Source: Alphaproteobacteria bacterium HGW-Alphaproteobacteria-18 (GTDB lineage: Bacteria > Pseudomonadota > Alphaproteobacteria > Caulobacterales > Hyphomonadaceae). Taken from it: a DNA stretch of 64,000 nt. Positions within the stretch are counted from its first letter, which is position 1; each line of letters begins with the position of its first letter. Position numbers and translations under genes: made by a program. The notes beneath the pieces were generated by a model. It was given only the letters and a program-made list of their open reading frames with translations. It did no database searches and was not told the DNA's origin. The stretch spans positions 30,763 through 94,762 of the forward strand of contig PHEH01000011.1 of the NCBI GenBank assembly GCA_002841155.1, given 5' to 3'. Shown here in pieces: positions 34,894 to 44,137 of the stretch.

Positions 34894-36105
34894 ATGGACC
34901 TGCGCAATACCTGGGATCAATGGCCGGACGCAAATGGCCGGTTTGGTGAATTTGGCGGACGGTATGTGGCCGAGACGCTGATGCCGCTGATCCTTGATCT
35001 GGAGCGTGAATATCGCGCGGCCAAGCAAGACCCGGCCTTCAAGGCGGAGATGGATGACCTCTGGACCCATTATGTGGGCCGGCCTTCACCGCTGTATTTC
35101 GCTGAGCGCCTGACGACGCATTTCGGCGGGGCGAAGATCTATTTCAAACGCGATGAGCTCAACCATACCGGCGCGCACAAGATCAACAACTGCCTTGGGC
35201 AGGTGCTGCTGGCCCGCCGGATGGGCAAGAAGCGGATCATTGCTGAAACCGGCGCAGGCCAGCATGGCGTGGCGACGGCAACCATCTGTGCCCGCTTTGG
35301 CCTCGACTGCGTGGTATTCATGGGCGAAACCGATGTCGAGCGCCAGAAGCCTAACGTCTTCCGGATGCGCCTTCTGGGGGCTGAGATCGTTCCGGTCTCT
35401 TCGGGCACGGGCACGCTGAAAGACGCGATGAACGAAGCCCTGCGCGACTGGGTGACGAATGTGGATGACACCTTCTATTGCATCGGCACGGCGGCAGGCC
35501 CGCACCCCTATCCGGAGATGGTGCGCGATTTCCAGTCGATCATCGGCAAGGAAGCGCGCGCGCAGATCCTGGAGCGGGAAGGGCGCCTGCCGGACGCCGT
35601 GATGGCGTGTATCGGGGGCGGGTCGAACGCGATTGGCCTCTTCCATCCCTTCATCGAGGATGAAGGCGTGCGCCTGATCGGCGTGGAAGCGGCTGGCCAC
35701 GGTATCGAGACCGGCGAGCATGCCGCCGCCCTCAATGGTGGCAGGCCGGGCATCCTGCATGGCAACCGTACTTACCTGTTGCAGACCGATGATGGCCAGA
35801 TCATCGATGCCCATTCGATCTCTGCGGGTCTCGACTATCCGGGCATCGGGCCCGAGCATGCCTTCCTGCGGGATATGGGCCGGGCGGAATATCTGTCGTG
35901 TACGGATCAGGAGGCGCTGGACGCCTTCCAGCTCTGCACGCGGCTTGAGGGCATCATTCCGGCGCTGGAGCCGTCGCACGCGATTGCGCGCGTGGGCGAG
36001 GTGGCCAAGGAGCTGGGCAAGGACGGGCTGTTGATCCTCAATATGTGCGGGCGCGGCGACAAGGATGTGTTCTCCGTCGCGAAAGCGATTGGCATTGAGC
36101 TATGA
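34894..36105 (+). CDS. trpB: tryptophan synthase beta chain
   Basis: PLP enzyme that joins indole (or serine plus indole from TrpA) to tryptophan. 403 residues. [13 protein letters not shown] carries the PLP Lys (about 95-107), [11 protein letters not shown] the catalytic Glu, and [12 protein letters not shown] the phosphate-binding Gly-rich loop. AGAGGAAGA lies before the ATG at 34894; the GTG three bases earlier is the alternative. Its TGA overlaps the ATG of the next gene, the low-GC lipoprotein gene. Confidence 0.97.
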   Translation: MDLRNTWDQWPDANGRFGEFGGRYVAETLMPLILDLEREYRAAKQDPAFKAEMDDLWTHYVGRPSPLYFAERLTTHFGGAKIYFKRDELNHTGAHKINNCLGQVLLARRMGKKRIIAETGAGQHGVATATICARFGLDCVVFMGETDVERQKPNVFRMRLLGAEIVPVSSGTGTLKDAMNEALRDWVTNVDDTFYCIGTAAGPHPYPEMVRDFQSIIGKEARAQILEREGRLPDAVMACIGGGSNAIGLFHPFIEDEGVRLIGVEAAGHGIETGEHAAALNGGRPGILHGNRTYLLQTDDGQIIDAHSISAGLDYPGIGPEHAFLRDMGRAEYLSCTDQEALDAFQLCTRLEGIIPALEPSHAIARVGEVAKELGKDGLLILNMCGRGDKDVFSVAKAIGIEL

Positions 36106-36878
36106 AATCCGTTGTAGTGCTTGCGTTGAGTTTGATGCTGGTCGGATGCCAGTCGGGATCTACTTATCTGATTGACTACGGTTATGGTCGCAAGGGGCTT
36201 GAAACTGGCATTGTGGCGATACGGGACGGTTCGGACAAAGCCCGATTGGCGATTAGTATAGATCCGGAGACTCTGACGGATGAGGAAGCTGCTGGCTTAC
36301 AGGCCGCTCCGGGCGGACGCCAATACTCGTGGGTATGGCATAGGGTGGCATACAACACTGGCGAGCACGTCAATGAGCCTTTTGGGATCGTTGATGGCCA
36401 AGTTTGTACGTATTGTGCCGCGTCTTCCATAAAGGAAGGGTCCGGCTGGAGATGGCAAGGTAAAATCCGGCGAATTGCCTTTCGGAATGACGATGGAACG
36501 TATCGGATTGAAGATTATTCAGAAGAACGTCTAGCTGACGTCAACCGCATAATTGCGGATGTCGACAAGCGGAGGCTTGACGATTTGTTTGTCGAGCGGT
36601 CGTCAATTCCACACGATCAGCTTGGGCCATCGGTGGAAATTGTTCAGATATCTTCTCTTGATGAGAGTAAGCTATGTGGGCTGCTCGCTCACCGAGGCGG
36701 TCCATTGGAGGAGGGCTGTTTCGCCACTGACGCGATCCACAATGTTTACGGCCTGACGAAAAAGAGTCCGGGCGGACCTCCCGAGATATTGAACTGGGTA
36801 ACTCTGCCCATCATGGCTGTAGGTGCCACTATAATTTTCACCACAATAATTCTGAATCCAGATGTTATGCGCGAATAA
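36102..36878 (+). CDS. low-GC lipoprotein of unknown function, inserted in the trp operon
   Basis: 258 residues. [19 protein letters not shown] is a lipoprotein signal (LVGC, Cys16). No domain is recognised; a hydrophobic helix near the C-terminus ([19 protein letters not shown], about 232-250) gives a second membrane contact. The gene has distinctly more A+T and different codons (TTG, AGT, ATA, CGT) than trpB and trpA. The ATG overlaps trpB's stop (ATGA), so it is co-translated with the operon. It separates trpB from cutA-trpA. Acquired by transfer and function unknown, both inferred. Confidence 0.8.
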   Translation: MKSVVVLALSLMLVGCQSGSTYLIDYGYGRKGLETGIVAIRDGSDKARLAISIDPETLTDEEAAGLQAAPGGRQYSWVWHRVAYNTGEHVNEPFGIVDGQVCTYCAASSIKEGSGWRWQGKIRRIAFRNDDGTYRIEDYSEERLADVNRIIADVDKRRLDDLFVERSSIPHDQLGPSVEIVQISSLDESKLCGLLAHRGGPLEEGCFATDAIHNVYGLTKKSPGGPPEILNWVTLPIMAVGATIIFTTIILNPDVMRE

Positions 36879-36889
36879 GGATCAATAAG

Positions 36890-37210
36890 GTGACGAGTCT
36901 CATCCTCATCCGGATTACCTGTCCCTCGCGCCGCGTGGCGGAGGATATTGCCGATGCCGCCCTTGAGGCGCGTCTTGCGGCCTGCGCAAATCTTGAGGGG
37001 CCTGTCACTTCGTCCTATCGCTGGAAGGGCGTGATCGAGCAGTCGTTCGAATTCATCCTCTGGCTCAAGGCGCCCGCTGCCAACTGGGACAAAATCGATG
37101 CGCTGGTGCAGCGCATTCACCCCTATGATGTGCCGGCGATCATTGCGATGCCGCTCAGCCATGTAAATGCCGCCTACGGAGCGTGGGCCACCGAGAATAC
37201 GGAAAGCTGA
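36890..37210 (+). CDS. cutA: CutA1 divalent-cation tolerance protein
   Basis: 106 residues, the usual CutA size. LIRITCPSRRVAEDIADAALEARLAACANL is the conserved N-terminus, SYRWKGVIEQSFEFILWLK the central strand, and HPYDVPAIIAMPLSHVNAAYGAWA the C-terminal trimer signature. CutA forms stable trimers; tolerance to copper is reported in E. coli but the general role is unclear. GTG start at 36890 has AAGGA eight bases upstream. It sits between the lipoprotein gene and trpA, a place not usual for cutA. Confidence 0.93.
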   Translation: MTSLILIRITCPSRRVAEDIADAALEARLAACANLEGPVTSSYRWKGVIEQSFEFILWLKAPAANWDKIDALVQRIHPYDVPAIIAMPLSHVNAAYGAWATENTES

Positions 37211-37213
37211 AAT

Positions 37214-38041
37214 ATGGGCCGGGAAAGAATCGAAGCCGCCTTCGCCAGAGCGAAGGGCGAGAACCGGGCTGCGCTGGTTACCTATCTGATGGCGGGCGAT
37301 CCCGGCCTTGAGGAAAGCTATGCGGCGATGTGCGCGTTACGTGACAATGGCGCCGACATCATCGAGCTCGGCGCGCCGTTCACCGATCCGATGGCGGATG
37401 GTCCGGCGATCCAGCGGGCGGGCCTGCGCGCCCTCGCCAATGGGACGAAGCTGACCGATGTGTTGGCGCTGGCCGCGCGTTTCCGGAAGGATGATCAGAC
37501 CACCCCGCTGATCCTTATGGGCTATGCCAATCCCATTCATTCGATGGGTTATCAGGCCTTTGCCGAAGCGGCGGCCGCAGCCGGGATCGACGGGTCGATC
37601 ATCGTTGATTTGCCGCCGGAAGAAGATGCCGGCCTGCGCGAAATCTATGGCCGGCTCGGCCTGTCCGTGATCCGCCTGGCCACGCCGACGACGAATGAAG
37701 CGCGCGCTGCCAAGGTTGCCGATGGGGCGTCCGGCTTTATCTATTTTGTAGCCGTAACGGGTGTTACGGGGTCTGGAAGCGCCGATCCTGCAGCGATTGC
37801 TGGGAAAGTGGCGATGGTCAGGGCGGTGTCCGGCTTGCCGGTTTGTGTCGGGTTTGGTGTAAAAACGGGTGCACAAGCTGTAGAAATGGCTAAGATTGCG
37901 GACGGGGTGGTGGTTGGTTCGGCTTTTGTGGAAAAGGCGCAAGATGCGCATGACTCTGGGAAGTTTGAGACGGCAGCACCCGCTATGGGTGAACTTGCCG
38001 GGGAACTGCGCCGCGCGCTCGCGGGCGTATCCAAAGGCTGA
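37214..38041 (+). CDS. trpA: tryptophan synthase alpha chain
   Basis: Cleaves indole-3-glycerol phosphate to indole and passes it to TrpB. 275 residues. IIELGAPFTDPMADGPAIQ holds the catalytic Glu and the conserved Asp region (about 47-66), IDGSIIVDLPPEED the second catalytic Asp, VTGVTGSG and CVGFGVKTGAQA are phosphate-site loops. Starts 4 bases after cutA. Confidence 0.97.
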   Translation: MGRERIEAAFARAKGENRAALVTYLMAGDPGLEESYAAMCALRDNGADIIELGAPFTDPMADGPAIQRAGLRALANGTKLTDVLALAARFRKDDQTTPLILMGYANPIHSMGYQAFAEAAAAAGIDGSIIVDLPPEEDAGLREIYGRLGLSVIRLATPTTNEARAAKVADGASGFIYFVAVTGVTGSGSADPAAIAGKVAMVRAVSGLPVCVGFGVKTGAQAVEMAKIADGVVVGSAFVEKAQDAHDSGKFETAAPAMGELAGELRRALAGVSKG

Positions 38042-38071
38042 TACCGCCGGGAAATCGGGAGACATCTTCAG

Positions 38072-39052
38072 ATGAACTGGATCAACAAGGTAACGCCGCC
38101 CGGCCTCAAGACGATGATGTCCAAGAAGGACACGCCGGATGATCTGTGGGTGAAATGTCCCGCCTCGGGCGAGCTGATCTATCGTAATGACCTTGAGCAG
38201 AGCTGGTATGTGACGCCGGCCGGCGCGCATCTTCGCATCTCGCCGCGCATGCGTTTCCGCATCCTGTTTGATGATGAGCGCTGGGAGCCGATCTCGCTGC
38301 CGCAGGTGCCGCTCGACCCGCTGAAATTCAAGGATGACAAGCCCTATCCGGCGCGCCTCAAGGCCGCCAAGGCGAAGATCCTGAACCGCGACATCAAGGA
38401 AACCGAAGAGGGCGGCGCGCCGCTTCTCCAGGAAGACTGTATGGTGGCCGCTTATGGCAAGATTGGCGGGGTTCCTGCGGTCGTGCTGGTACAGGATTTT
38501 GACTTCATGGGCGGATCGCTCGGCATGGCAGCGGGCGAGGCGTTCATTACCGCCGCGCAGCTCGCCCTGGCGCGCAAATCTGCCTTTGTCGTGTGCACCG
38601 CTTCGGGCGGGGCGCGGATGCAGGAAGGCACGCTGAGCCTGATGCAGATGCCGCGCACGACGCTGGCGATCAATGATCTGGCCGACGCGAAGCTTCCCTA
38701 TGTGGTGATCCTGACGGACCCGACTTCGGGCGGGGTGTCGGCCTCCTATGCGATGCTGGGCGATGTTCATATTGCTGAGCCGGGCGCGATGATTGCGTTT
38801 TCGGGGCCGCGTGTGATCGAGCAGACCATCCGCGAGAGCCTGCCCAAGGGCTTCCAGCGGTCGGAATTCCTGCGCGAAAAAGGCCAGGTGGATATTGTGG
38901 TCGACCGGCGGAAGCTTAAGGCGACCGTGGCGCGTGTCCTCGGCCATCTGCTGCCGATGGCGCGGCGGCGGGATGACCGGTCCGCCCTGCAGCTGACCCC
39001 GCCGAAAACGCATGCCCCCAAGCCTGCCGAGCCGAAGGTCAAGCCTGATTGA
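38072..39052 (+). CDS. accD: acetyl-CoA carboxylase carboxyltransferase beta subunit without zinc ribbon
   Basis: Transfers the carboxyl group from biotin to acetyl-CoA with AccA. 326 residues. The carboxyltransferase part is normal (DFMGGSLGMAAGEAFITAA, TASGGARMQEG, TDPTSGGVSASYAMLGDVHIAEPGA, SEFLREKGQVD). The N-terminal zinc ribbon keeps only its first Cys: WVKCPASGELIYRNDLEQSW then VTPAGAH, so C-x2-C and C-x2-C are gone. Loss of these ligands is seen in other alphaproteobacterial AccD. A low-complexity Pro/Lys tail of about 15 residues ends the protein. Confidence 0.95.
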   Translation: MNWINKVTPPGLKTMMSKKDTPDDLWVKCPASGELIYRNDLEQSWYVTPAGAHLRISPRMRFRILFDDERWEPISLPQVPLDPLKFKDDKPYPARLKAAKAKILNRDIKETEEGGAPLLQEDCMVAAYGKIGGVPAVVLVQDFDFMGGSLGMAAGEAFITAAQLALARKSAFVVCTASGGARMQEGTLSLMQMPRTTLAINDLADAKLPYVVILTDPTSGGVSASYAMLGDVHIAEPGAMIAFSGPRVIEQTIRESLPKGFQRSEFLREKGQVDIVVDRRKLKATVARVLGHLLPMARRRDDRSALQLTPPKTHAPKPAEPKVKPD

Positions 39053-40302
39053 GCGGCAGTTCACCGGCCGTTGACGCCGCGCTGAAGCGGTTTGAAGGCC
39101 TTTATCCCGATACTATCGAGCTGTCGCTCGGGCGCATCGAGCATGCGCTCGAACGGCTGGGCCGTCCGCAGGACCGCCTGCCGCCGGTGATCCATGTGGC
39201 GGGCACGAACGGGAAGGGGTCTACCTGCGCCTTCATGCGGGCCATGGCCGAAGCGGCCGGGCTCAAGGTGCATGTGTTTACCTCGCCGCATTTGGTGCGC
39301 TTCAATGAGCGCATCCGGCTCGCCGGGAAGCTGGTGGAGGACGGGCCGCTGATTGGCTGGCTGGACCGCACCTTCGAGGCCATCGGCGATGGCCAGATCA
39401 CGCATTTCGAGGCGACCACGGCGGCCGCCTTGCTGGCCTTTTCCGAAGTGCCGGCAGACCTGCTGATCCTCGAGGTCGGGCTGGGCGGGAAATATGACGC
39501 GACGAATGTGATCGGCGCGCCGGCGCTCTCGGTGATCACGCCGGTGGATTATGATCATGCCGCCTTCCTGGGGACAGACCTTGCCGGGATTGCGGCGGAG
39601 AAGGCGGGCATCATCAAGGCTGGCCGGCCGGCTTTGACGGCAATTCAGCAGGATGTGGCCGACGCCGTAATTGCGGCACGGGCGGCGGACGTCGGCGCGC
39701 CGCTTTACCGGCTGCAGCCCTACTTTATCGAGGCGATGCCGGAAGATATCGCGCTGAGCGGCGGGCATCAGCGGGCAAACGCGGCGCTGGCGGCGATGGC
39801 GATGCAGCTGTTTGGTCAGTCCGTGCGGGTTGATCAGGCGGCGATTTTCAGAGGCGCGCGCGAGGCGGTTTGGCCCGCGCGGATGCAGCGGCTGAAGGAC
39901 GGGCCGGTGACGTCGCTGGCGGGCGGGCTGCCGGTGTGGCTGGATGGTGGGCACAATCCCCATGCGGCGCGGGCGATTGCGGTGCATCTCAATGGGCTGG
40001 GCGGGAAGACAGCGCTGGTCTCCGCGATGCTGGCAAGCAAGGATTCGGCCGGATTTTTCGTGCCGTTTGCGCCGCTGAAGGTGGGGGTTTTTACCTGCCC
40101 CAATGCGCCGGGCCATCAGGCAGCCCCGCCCGCCGAACTGGCGCAGGCGGCCTCACGGGCAGGGCTGAAAGTGACGGCGTGTACGAGCTTTGCCGACGCG
40201 ATGCGCGCTGCCGCTGCCAGCCGCCCGGACCGGGTGCTGATCTGCGGCTCGCTCTATCTCGCCGGCGAAGTGCTGGCGATGAATGGGGAAGCGCCGGAAT
40301 AG
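39049..40302 (+). CDS. folC: bifunctional folylpolyglutamate/dihydrofolate synthase
   Basis: Adds glutamate to dihydropteroate and folates. 417 residues. The P-loop GTNGKGSTCAFM is at about 49-60, then VFTSPHLVRFNERI, LEVGLGGKYDATN (metal and substrate), VDYDHAAFLG and LWLDGGHNPHAARAI-like WLDGGHNPHAARA. The TTG start at 39049 overlaps the accD stop (TTGA) and has GAAGG about nine bases upstream; no ATG candidate exists before the P-loop. Last gene of the trp-acc-fol run. It converges on the small DUF1127-like gene. Confidence 0.95.
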   Translation: MSGSSPAVDAALKRFEGLYPDTIELSLGRIEHALERLGRPQDRLPPVIHVAGTNGKGSTCAFMRAMAEAAGLKVHVFTSPHLVRFNERIRLAGKLVEDGPLIGWLDRTFEAIGDGQITHFEATTAAALLAFSEVPADLLILEVGLGGKYDATNVIGAPALSVITPVDYDHAAFLGTDLAGIAAEKAGIIKAGRPALTAIQQDVADAVIAARAADVGAPLYRLQPYFIEAMPEDIALSGGHQRANAALAAMAMQLFGQSVRVDQAAIFRGAREAVWPARMQRLKDGPVTSLAGGLPVWLDGGHNPHAARAIAVHLNGLGGKTALVSAMLASKDSAGFFVPFAPLKVGVFTCPNAPGHQAAPPAELAQAASRAGLKVTACTSFADAMRAAAASRPDRVLICGSLYLAGEVLAMNGEAPE

Positions 40303-40304
40303 CC

Positions 40305-40472
40305 TCAGCCATCATCGGCGCCGATATCCTTCAGCAGATGTGGCGGCAGCCGGGTTCGCAGCTGGGCATGCGCACGGCGTTTCAGGGACTGGTTATCAGA
40401 TGCAGCGCTATTGGATTTGGGTAAGCGCAAGACCCGTTTGGCGACACGCGCCAGACGTTCGAACGTTTTCAT
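40305..40472 (-). CDS. 55-residue DUF1127-like protein
   Basis: The frame begins ATGAAAACGTTCGAACG on the minus strand and ends TGA two bases beyond the folC stop. The protein is strongly basic (MKTFERLARVAKRVLR...). Its C-terminus RLPPHLLKDIGADDG fits the DUF1127 core (L-x5-L-L-x-DIG), a family of small Arg-rich proteins of which some act in RNA binding or stress response. AAGG lies 6 bases before the ATG. Weak family match because the Arg/Asp pair is not the standard one; coding is supported by codon use and context. Confidence 0.6.
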   Translation of the reverse strand: MKTFERLARVAKRVLRLPKSNSAASDNQSLKRRAHAQLRTRLPPHLLKDIGADDG

Positions 40473-40627
40473 GGAAACCTTGAAGCTGGAAGGGGAGACG
40501 GACGAGGCACATGGTGTGGGGTCTCCTTCCTGCTTCAGGGGCGCATGCAGATGCGGCGCCAGTTGAACAGGTAAATCATTACACGCTATCTGGGCGCGTG
40601 AACAGGCCTTGTCCGCGCCAATTTGAC

Positions 40628-40645
40628 CCTGACGTAAGCGTCAAG
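40628..40645. promoter_or_regulatory. palindromic operator candidate upstream of etfB
   Basis: CCTGACGTAAGCGTCAAG has arms C(C/T)TGACG and CGTCAAG with a four-base centre, 81 bases before the etfB ATG. Symmetry and composition resemble sites of MerR-type regulators such as LiuR that control acyl-CoA degradation genes, including ETF. A TATATG -10-like hexamer follows at 40665. Similarity judged by eye. Confidence 0.35.
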
Positions 40646-40725
40646 TCTTGCGCGCGGGGCGCCCTATATGTAGGGACAGCGCACTCTAAAGTGCCAAGAA
40701 CCGTAGCCAACCTGGGAGCGCCCGC

Positions 40726-41472
40726 ATGAAGGTCCTCGTGCCCGTCAAGCGCGTCATCGATTATAACGTGAAGGTCCGCGTCAAGCCGGACCAGACCGGT
40801 GTCGATCTCGCCAACGTCAAGATGTCCATGAACCCCTTCGACGAAATCTCCGTCGAGGAGGCTGTTCGCCTGAAAGAAGCAGGCGTTGCCACCGAGATCG
40901 TGGTCGTCTCTATCGGGCCGCAACAGGCGCAGGAAACGATCCGCACCGCCCTCGCCATGGGCGCTGATCGCGGCATCCTGATCAAGACCGACGCTACCGT
41001 CGAGCCGCTGGCCGTTGCCAAGCTGCTGGCCAAAGTCGTTGAGGAAGAAAAGCCGGACCTCGTTCTCGTCGGCAAACAGGCGATTGATGACGATTCCAAC
41101 CAGACCGGCCAGATGCTGGCGGCGCTGCTGGACTGGCCGCAGGGCACCTTCGCGTTCAAGGTCGAGAAAGACGGCGACACGCTGAAAGTCACCCGCGAGG
41201 TGGATGGCGGCCTGCAGACTGTGAAACTTGCCCTGCCGGCGGTTGTCACGGTTGACCTGCGCCTGAATGAGCCGCGCTATGCTTCGCTGCCCAATATCAT
41301 GAAGGCAAAGAAGAAGCCGATCGACGAGAAAGCGCCCGACGCTTATGGCGTCGACATTTCGCCGCGCCTCACGGTTGTGAAGGTCTCCGAGCCGCCGGTG
41401 CGCAGCGCCGGTATCAAGGTTGAAGACGTCGCGACGCTGGTTTCGAAACTCAAGACTGCGGGAGCTGTTTAA
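40726..41472 (+). CDS. etfB: electron transfer flavoprotein beta subunit
   Basis: 248 residues. Small subunit of ETF, which takes electrons from acyl-CoA dehydrogenases to ETF:quinone oxidoreductase. [27 protein letters not shown] is the conserved start, [18 protein letters not shown] and [28 protein letters not shown] the AMP/FAD contact motifs, and [15 protein letters not shown] the C-terminal recognition-loop region. The TAA overlaps the ATG of etfA (TAATG). Confidence 0.97.
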   Translation: MKVLVPVKRVIDYNVKVRVKPDQTGVDLANVKMSMNPFDEISVEEAVRLKEAGVATEIVVVSIGPQQAQETIRTALAMGADRGILIKTDATVEPLAVAKLLAKVVEEEKPDLVLVGKQAIDDDSNQTGQMLAALLDWPQGTFAFKVEKDGDTLKVTREVDGGLQTVKLALPAVVTVDLRLNEPRYASLPNIMKAKKKPIDEKAPDAYGVDISPRLTVVKVSEPPVRSAGIKVEDVATLVSKLKTAGAV

Positions 41473-42401
41473 TGGCCGTCCTCGTAATTGCAGAACATCA
41501 TCACGGCGCCCTGTCGGACGCGACCCACAAGGTCGTCACCGCAGCGATCAAGTTCGGCGGCGATGTCGACGTGCTGGTTGCCGGTGAGAATGCTGGCACG
41601 GTTGCGCCCGAAGCGGCGAAGATCTCCGGCGTCCGCAAGGTGCTGAAAGCGGAAGGCGAAAGCCTGCGCAAGCAGACCGCCGAAGCCATGGAAGCCCTCG
41701 TCGTGCCGCTGATGGCGGGCTATGACGCGGTGTTCCTGGCCGCGACCACCACGGGCAAGAACATCGCCCCGCGTATCGCTGCCAAGCTCGACGTGATGCA
41801 GCTTTCCGAAATCATCGGCATCGAAGACGCCTCGACCTTTGTGCGTCCGATCTATGCCGGCAACGCGATCCAGACCGTCAAATCGTCTGACGCCAAGAAA
41901 GTCATCACCGTTCGCGGCACGGCTTTCGGCGCCGCTGAGATGGGCGGCTCGGCTTCGGTGGAAGATGTGGCGGCCCCTGCCGGCCCGTTCAAATCGGAGT
42001 TTGTGTCTGAAGAGATGGTGAAGTCGGATCGTCCGGAACTTGCCGGCGCCAAGCGCGTCGTCTCGGGTGGCCGGGCGCTGGGATCTTCGGAGAAGTTCCA
42101 GGAAGTCATCTTCCCGCTCGCCGACAAGCTCGGCGCGGCGGTCGGCGCTTCGCGCGCGGCCGTGGACGCTGGCTACGCGCCCAACGATTATCAGGTCGGC
42201 CAGACCGGCAAGATCGTTGCCCCGGAACTCTACATCGCCATCGGCATCTCGGGCGCCATCCAGCACCTTGCCGGCATGAAGGATTCCAAGATCATCGTCG
42301 CGATCAACAAGGACGAAGAGGCCCCGATCTTCCAGGTGGCCGATTATGGCCTCGTTGGCGACCTCTTCAATATCGTTCCGGAACTGACCAAGGCGCTCTG
42401 A
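41472..42401 (+). CDS. etfA: electron transfer flavoprotein alpha subunit
   Basis: 309 residues. Large ETF subunit that binds FAD. The FAD-binding C-terminal part shows [59 protein letters not shown] and [21 protein letters not shown], the ETF alpha signature. Coupled to etfB. A terminator follows at 42426. Confidence 0.97.
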   Translation: MAVLVIAEHHHGALSDATHKVVTAAIKFGGDVDVLVAGENAGTVAPEAAKISGVRKVLKAEGESLRKQTAEAMEALVVPLMAGYDAVFLAATTTGKNIAPRIAAKLDVMQLSEIIGIEDASTFVRPIYAGNAIQTVKSSDAKKVITVRGTAFGAAEMGGSASVEDVAAPAGPFKSEFVSEEMVKSDRPELAGAKRVVSGGRALGSSEKFQEVIFPLADKLGAAVGASRAAVDAGYAPNDYQVGQTGKIVAPELYIAIGISGAIQHLAGMKDSKIIVAINKDEEAPIFQVADYGLVGDLFNIVPELTKAL

Positions 42402-42425
42402 TCCGGAATTGCCTGATCCAAATAG

Positions 42426-42460
42426 AAGCCCGGCCCCGCAAGGCGCCGGGCTTTTTCTTT
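42426..42460 (+). terminator. rho-independent terminator after etfA
   Basis: Stem AAGCCCGGC (42426-42434) / GCCGGGCTT (42445-42453), ten-base loop, followed by TTTTTCTTT. Confidence 0.9.
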
Positions 42461-42538
42461 CTCGCCGCAAACATCGGGTGGCCGGCATCCTGCGGGCAAT
42501 GCGAAATCGGACGTCCATCAACAATGGAGATCCATCCC

Positions 42539-43009
42539 ATGTCCTTCGTCATCACCGGCCTGTCGCCCCGCCCTTTTCAGCATCTGTTCGGCCTGCCGGA
42601 CGATCTACTTGACCCACAGAATATTGTCCGGCGGACGGTGCATGCAAAGCCGGGTTTTCCCTGCCGGATAACGCTGGAGGATGCCGAGCCGGGCGAGACC
42701 GTTCTGCTCTTGAATTATGAAAGCCACAGCGTGCCGACACCCTATGCGTCGCGCTATGCCATCTATGTCCGTGAGAGCGCGACGCAGGCCAGCACCTTCA
42801 GGGGGGAGTTGCCACCCGTCCTGACCCATCGCCCGATCGCGCTTCGTCTTTTCGATGTCAACGGCATGTTGGTGGGGGCTGATCTTGGACTAAATGCTGA
42901 CCTGAAGGCCAAGATAGAGCAGGCATTTGCGCGCTCTGATGTCAGCTACATCCACGCCCACAATGCGAAGCATGGCTGTTTTGCTGCCGAGGTGCGTCGT
43001 GATCTGTGA
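42539..43009 (+). CDS. DUF1203 domain protein
   Basis: 156 residues. [22 protein letters not shown] at the start, then [44 protein letters not shown] and [19 protein letters not shown] at the end are the DUF1203 pattern. Family function unknown; small cytoplasmic protein. It sits alone between etfA and hbdA, with GGAGA eight bases before the ATG. Confidence 0.85.
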   Translation: MSFVITGLSPRPFQHLFGLPDDLLDPQNIVRRTVHAKPGFPCRITLEDAEPGETVLLLNYESHSVPTPYASRYAIYVRESATQASTFRGELPPVLTHRPIALRLFDVNGMLVGADLGLNADLKAKIEQAFARSDVSYIHAHNAKHGCFAAEVRRDL

Positions 43010-43079
43010 CGCCCGTAGCCTTTTCGGGCAATAATATATCAGCCCGGCCTCTCACCGGGCCGGGCCCTGCCAGCTGGAC

Positions 43080-43107
43080 TTTGACGCAGTGCACAATGAG
43101 GTATAAC
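43080..43107 (+). promoter_or_regulatory. candidate promoter of hbdA
   Basis: TTTGAC at 43080-43085 and TATAAC at 43102-43107 with a 16-base spacer resemble a housekeeping promoter, 35 bases before the hbdA ATG. Confidence 0.3.
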
Positions 43108-43142
43108 CATCGCCCGAGACTGGAATAAGGGAAGTGTTGGGC

Positions 43143-44021
43143 ATGACAGTGATCAAGACCGTCGGCGTCATTGGGGCCGGCCAGATGGGCAACGGCATCG
43201 CGCATGTGACCGCGCTGGCTGGCTATGATGTTGTGCTGAGCGATGTTTCCGAAGCCGCCCTCAAGGCCGGTATGGACGCCATCGAACGCAATATGAGCCG
43301 CCAGGTGGCCCGCGAGATGATCACGCTGGACGAGATGCAGGTCGCGCTGAAGCGGATCAAGCCGTCTACTTCGGTGAAGGCGCATGAAGCCTCTGACATG
43401 ATCATCGAGGCGGCGACCGAGAAGCGTGAAGTGAAAGAGCAGATCTTCCGCAGCGTGTGTGAAGTCGTGCAACCGCATGCCCTGCTGGCGACCAACACCT
43501 CGTCCATTTCGATCACAAAGCTCGCATCGGTCACCGACCGCCCGGAGCGGTTCATCGGCCTGCACTTCATGAACCCTGTGCCGCTGATGAAGCTGGTCGA
43601 AGTGATCCGGGGCCTGAACACCGATCAGCAGACCTATGAGACGGTGATCGACTATACCAAGGCCATTGGCAAGACGACGACCAATGCCGAGGACTATCCG
43701 GCCTTCATCGTGAACCGCATCCTGATGCCGATGATCAATGAGGCGGTCTATACCCTCTATGAAGGTGTCGGTTCGGTGCACTCCATCGATACGGCGATGA
43801 AGCTCGGCGCAAACCATCCGATGGGGCCGCTGCAACTGGCTGACTTTATCGGGCTCGATACCTGCCTCTCGATCATGCAGGTGCTGCATGATGGCCTGGC
43901 CGATACCAAGTATCGTCCATGCCCGCTGCTGGTGAAATTCGTGGAGGCGGGCTGGCTCGGCAAGAAGACCGGTAAGGGCTTCTATGACTATTCGGGCGAC
44001 GTGCCGATCCCCAGCCGATAA
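43143..44021 (+). CDS. hbdA: 3-hydroxybutyryl-CoA dehydrogenase
   Basis: 292 residues. Interconverts 3-hydroxybutyryl-CoA and acetoacetyl-CoA with NAD(P). [23 protein letters not shown] is the NAD loop, then [44 protein letters not shown] (catalytic His-Asn region) and [20 protein letters not shown], all typical. Start at 43143 is preferred over a TTG at 43134. It fits fatty-acid or polyhydroxybutyrate metabolism next to etfBA. Confidence 0.96.
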   Translation: MTVIKTVGVIGAGQMGNGIAHVTALAGYDVVLSDVSEAALKAGMDAIERNMSRQVAREMITLDEMQVALKRIKPSTSVKAHEASDMIIEAATEKREVKEQIFRSVCEVVQPHALLATNTSSISITKLASVTDRPERFIGLHFMNPVPLMKLVEVIRGLNTDQQTYETVIDYTKAIGKTTTNAEDYPAFIVNRILMPMINEAVYTLYEGVGSVHSIDTAMKLGANHPMGPLQLADFIGLDTCLSIMQVLHDGLADTKYRPCPLLVKFVEAGWLGKKTGKGFYDYSGDVPIPSR

Positions 44022-44051
44022 GCTTGGTTACCAGTTACATCGAAAAAATTA

Positions 44052-44077
44052 GGGAACCTTGCATTCGCGACAGGGTT
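44052..44077 (+). promoter_or_regulatory. EcfG-type promoter candidate
   Basis: GGGAAC at 44052-44057 and GGTT at 44074-44077, 16 bases apart, come close to the alphaproteobacterial general-stress consensus GGAAC-N16/17-CGTT (one mismatch at -10). It lies 60 bases before the nuclease gene. A CtrA-like TAAA-N7-TTAA also follows around 44080-44095 (one mismatch). Both by eye only. Confidence 0.3.
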
Positions 44078-44137
44078 CTAAACGCCTGATTAACATTGTT
44101 TCGGCAGGCTGCTTTCGGATAGTCCGGAGGCTGAGCT

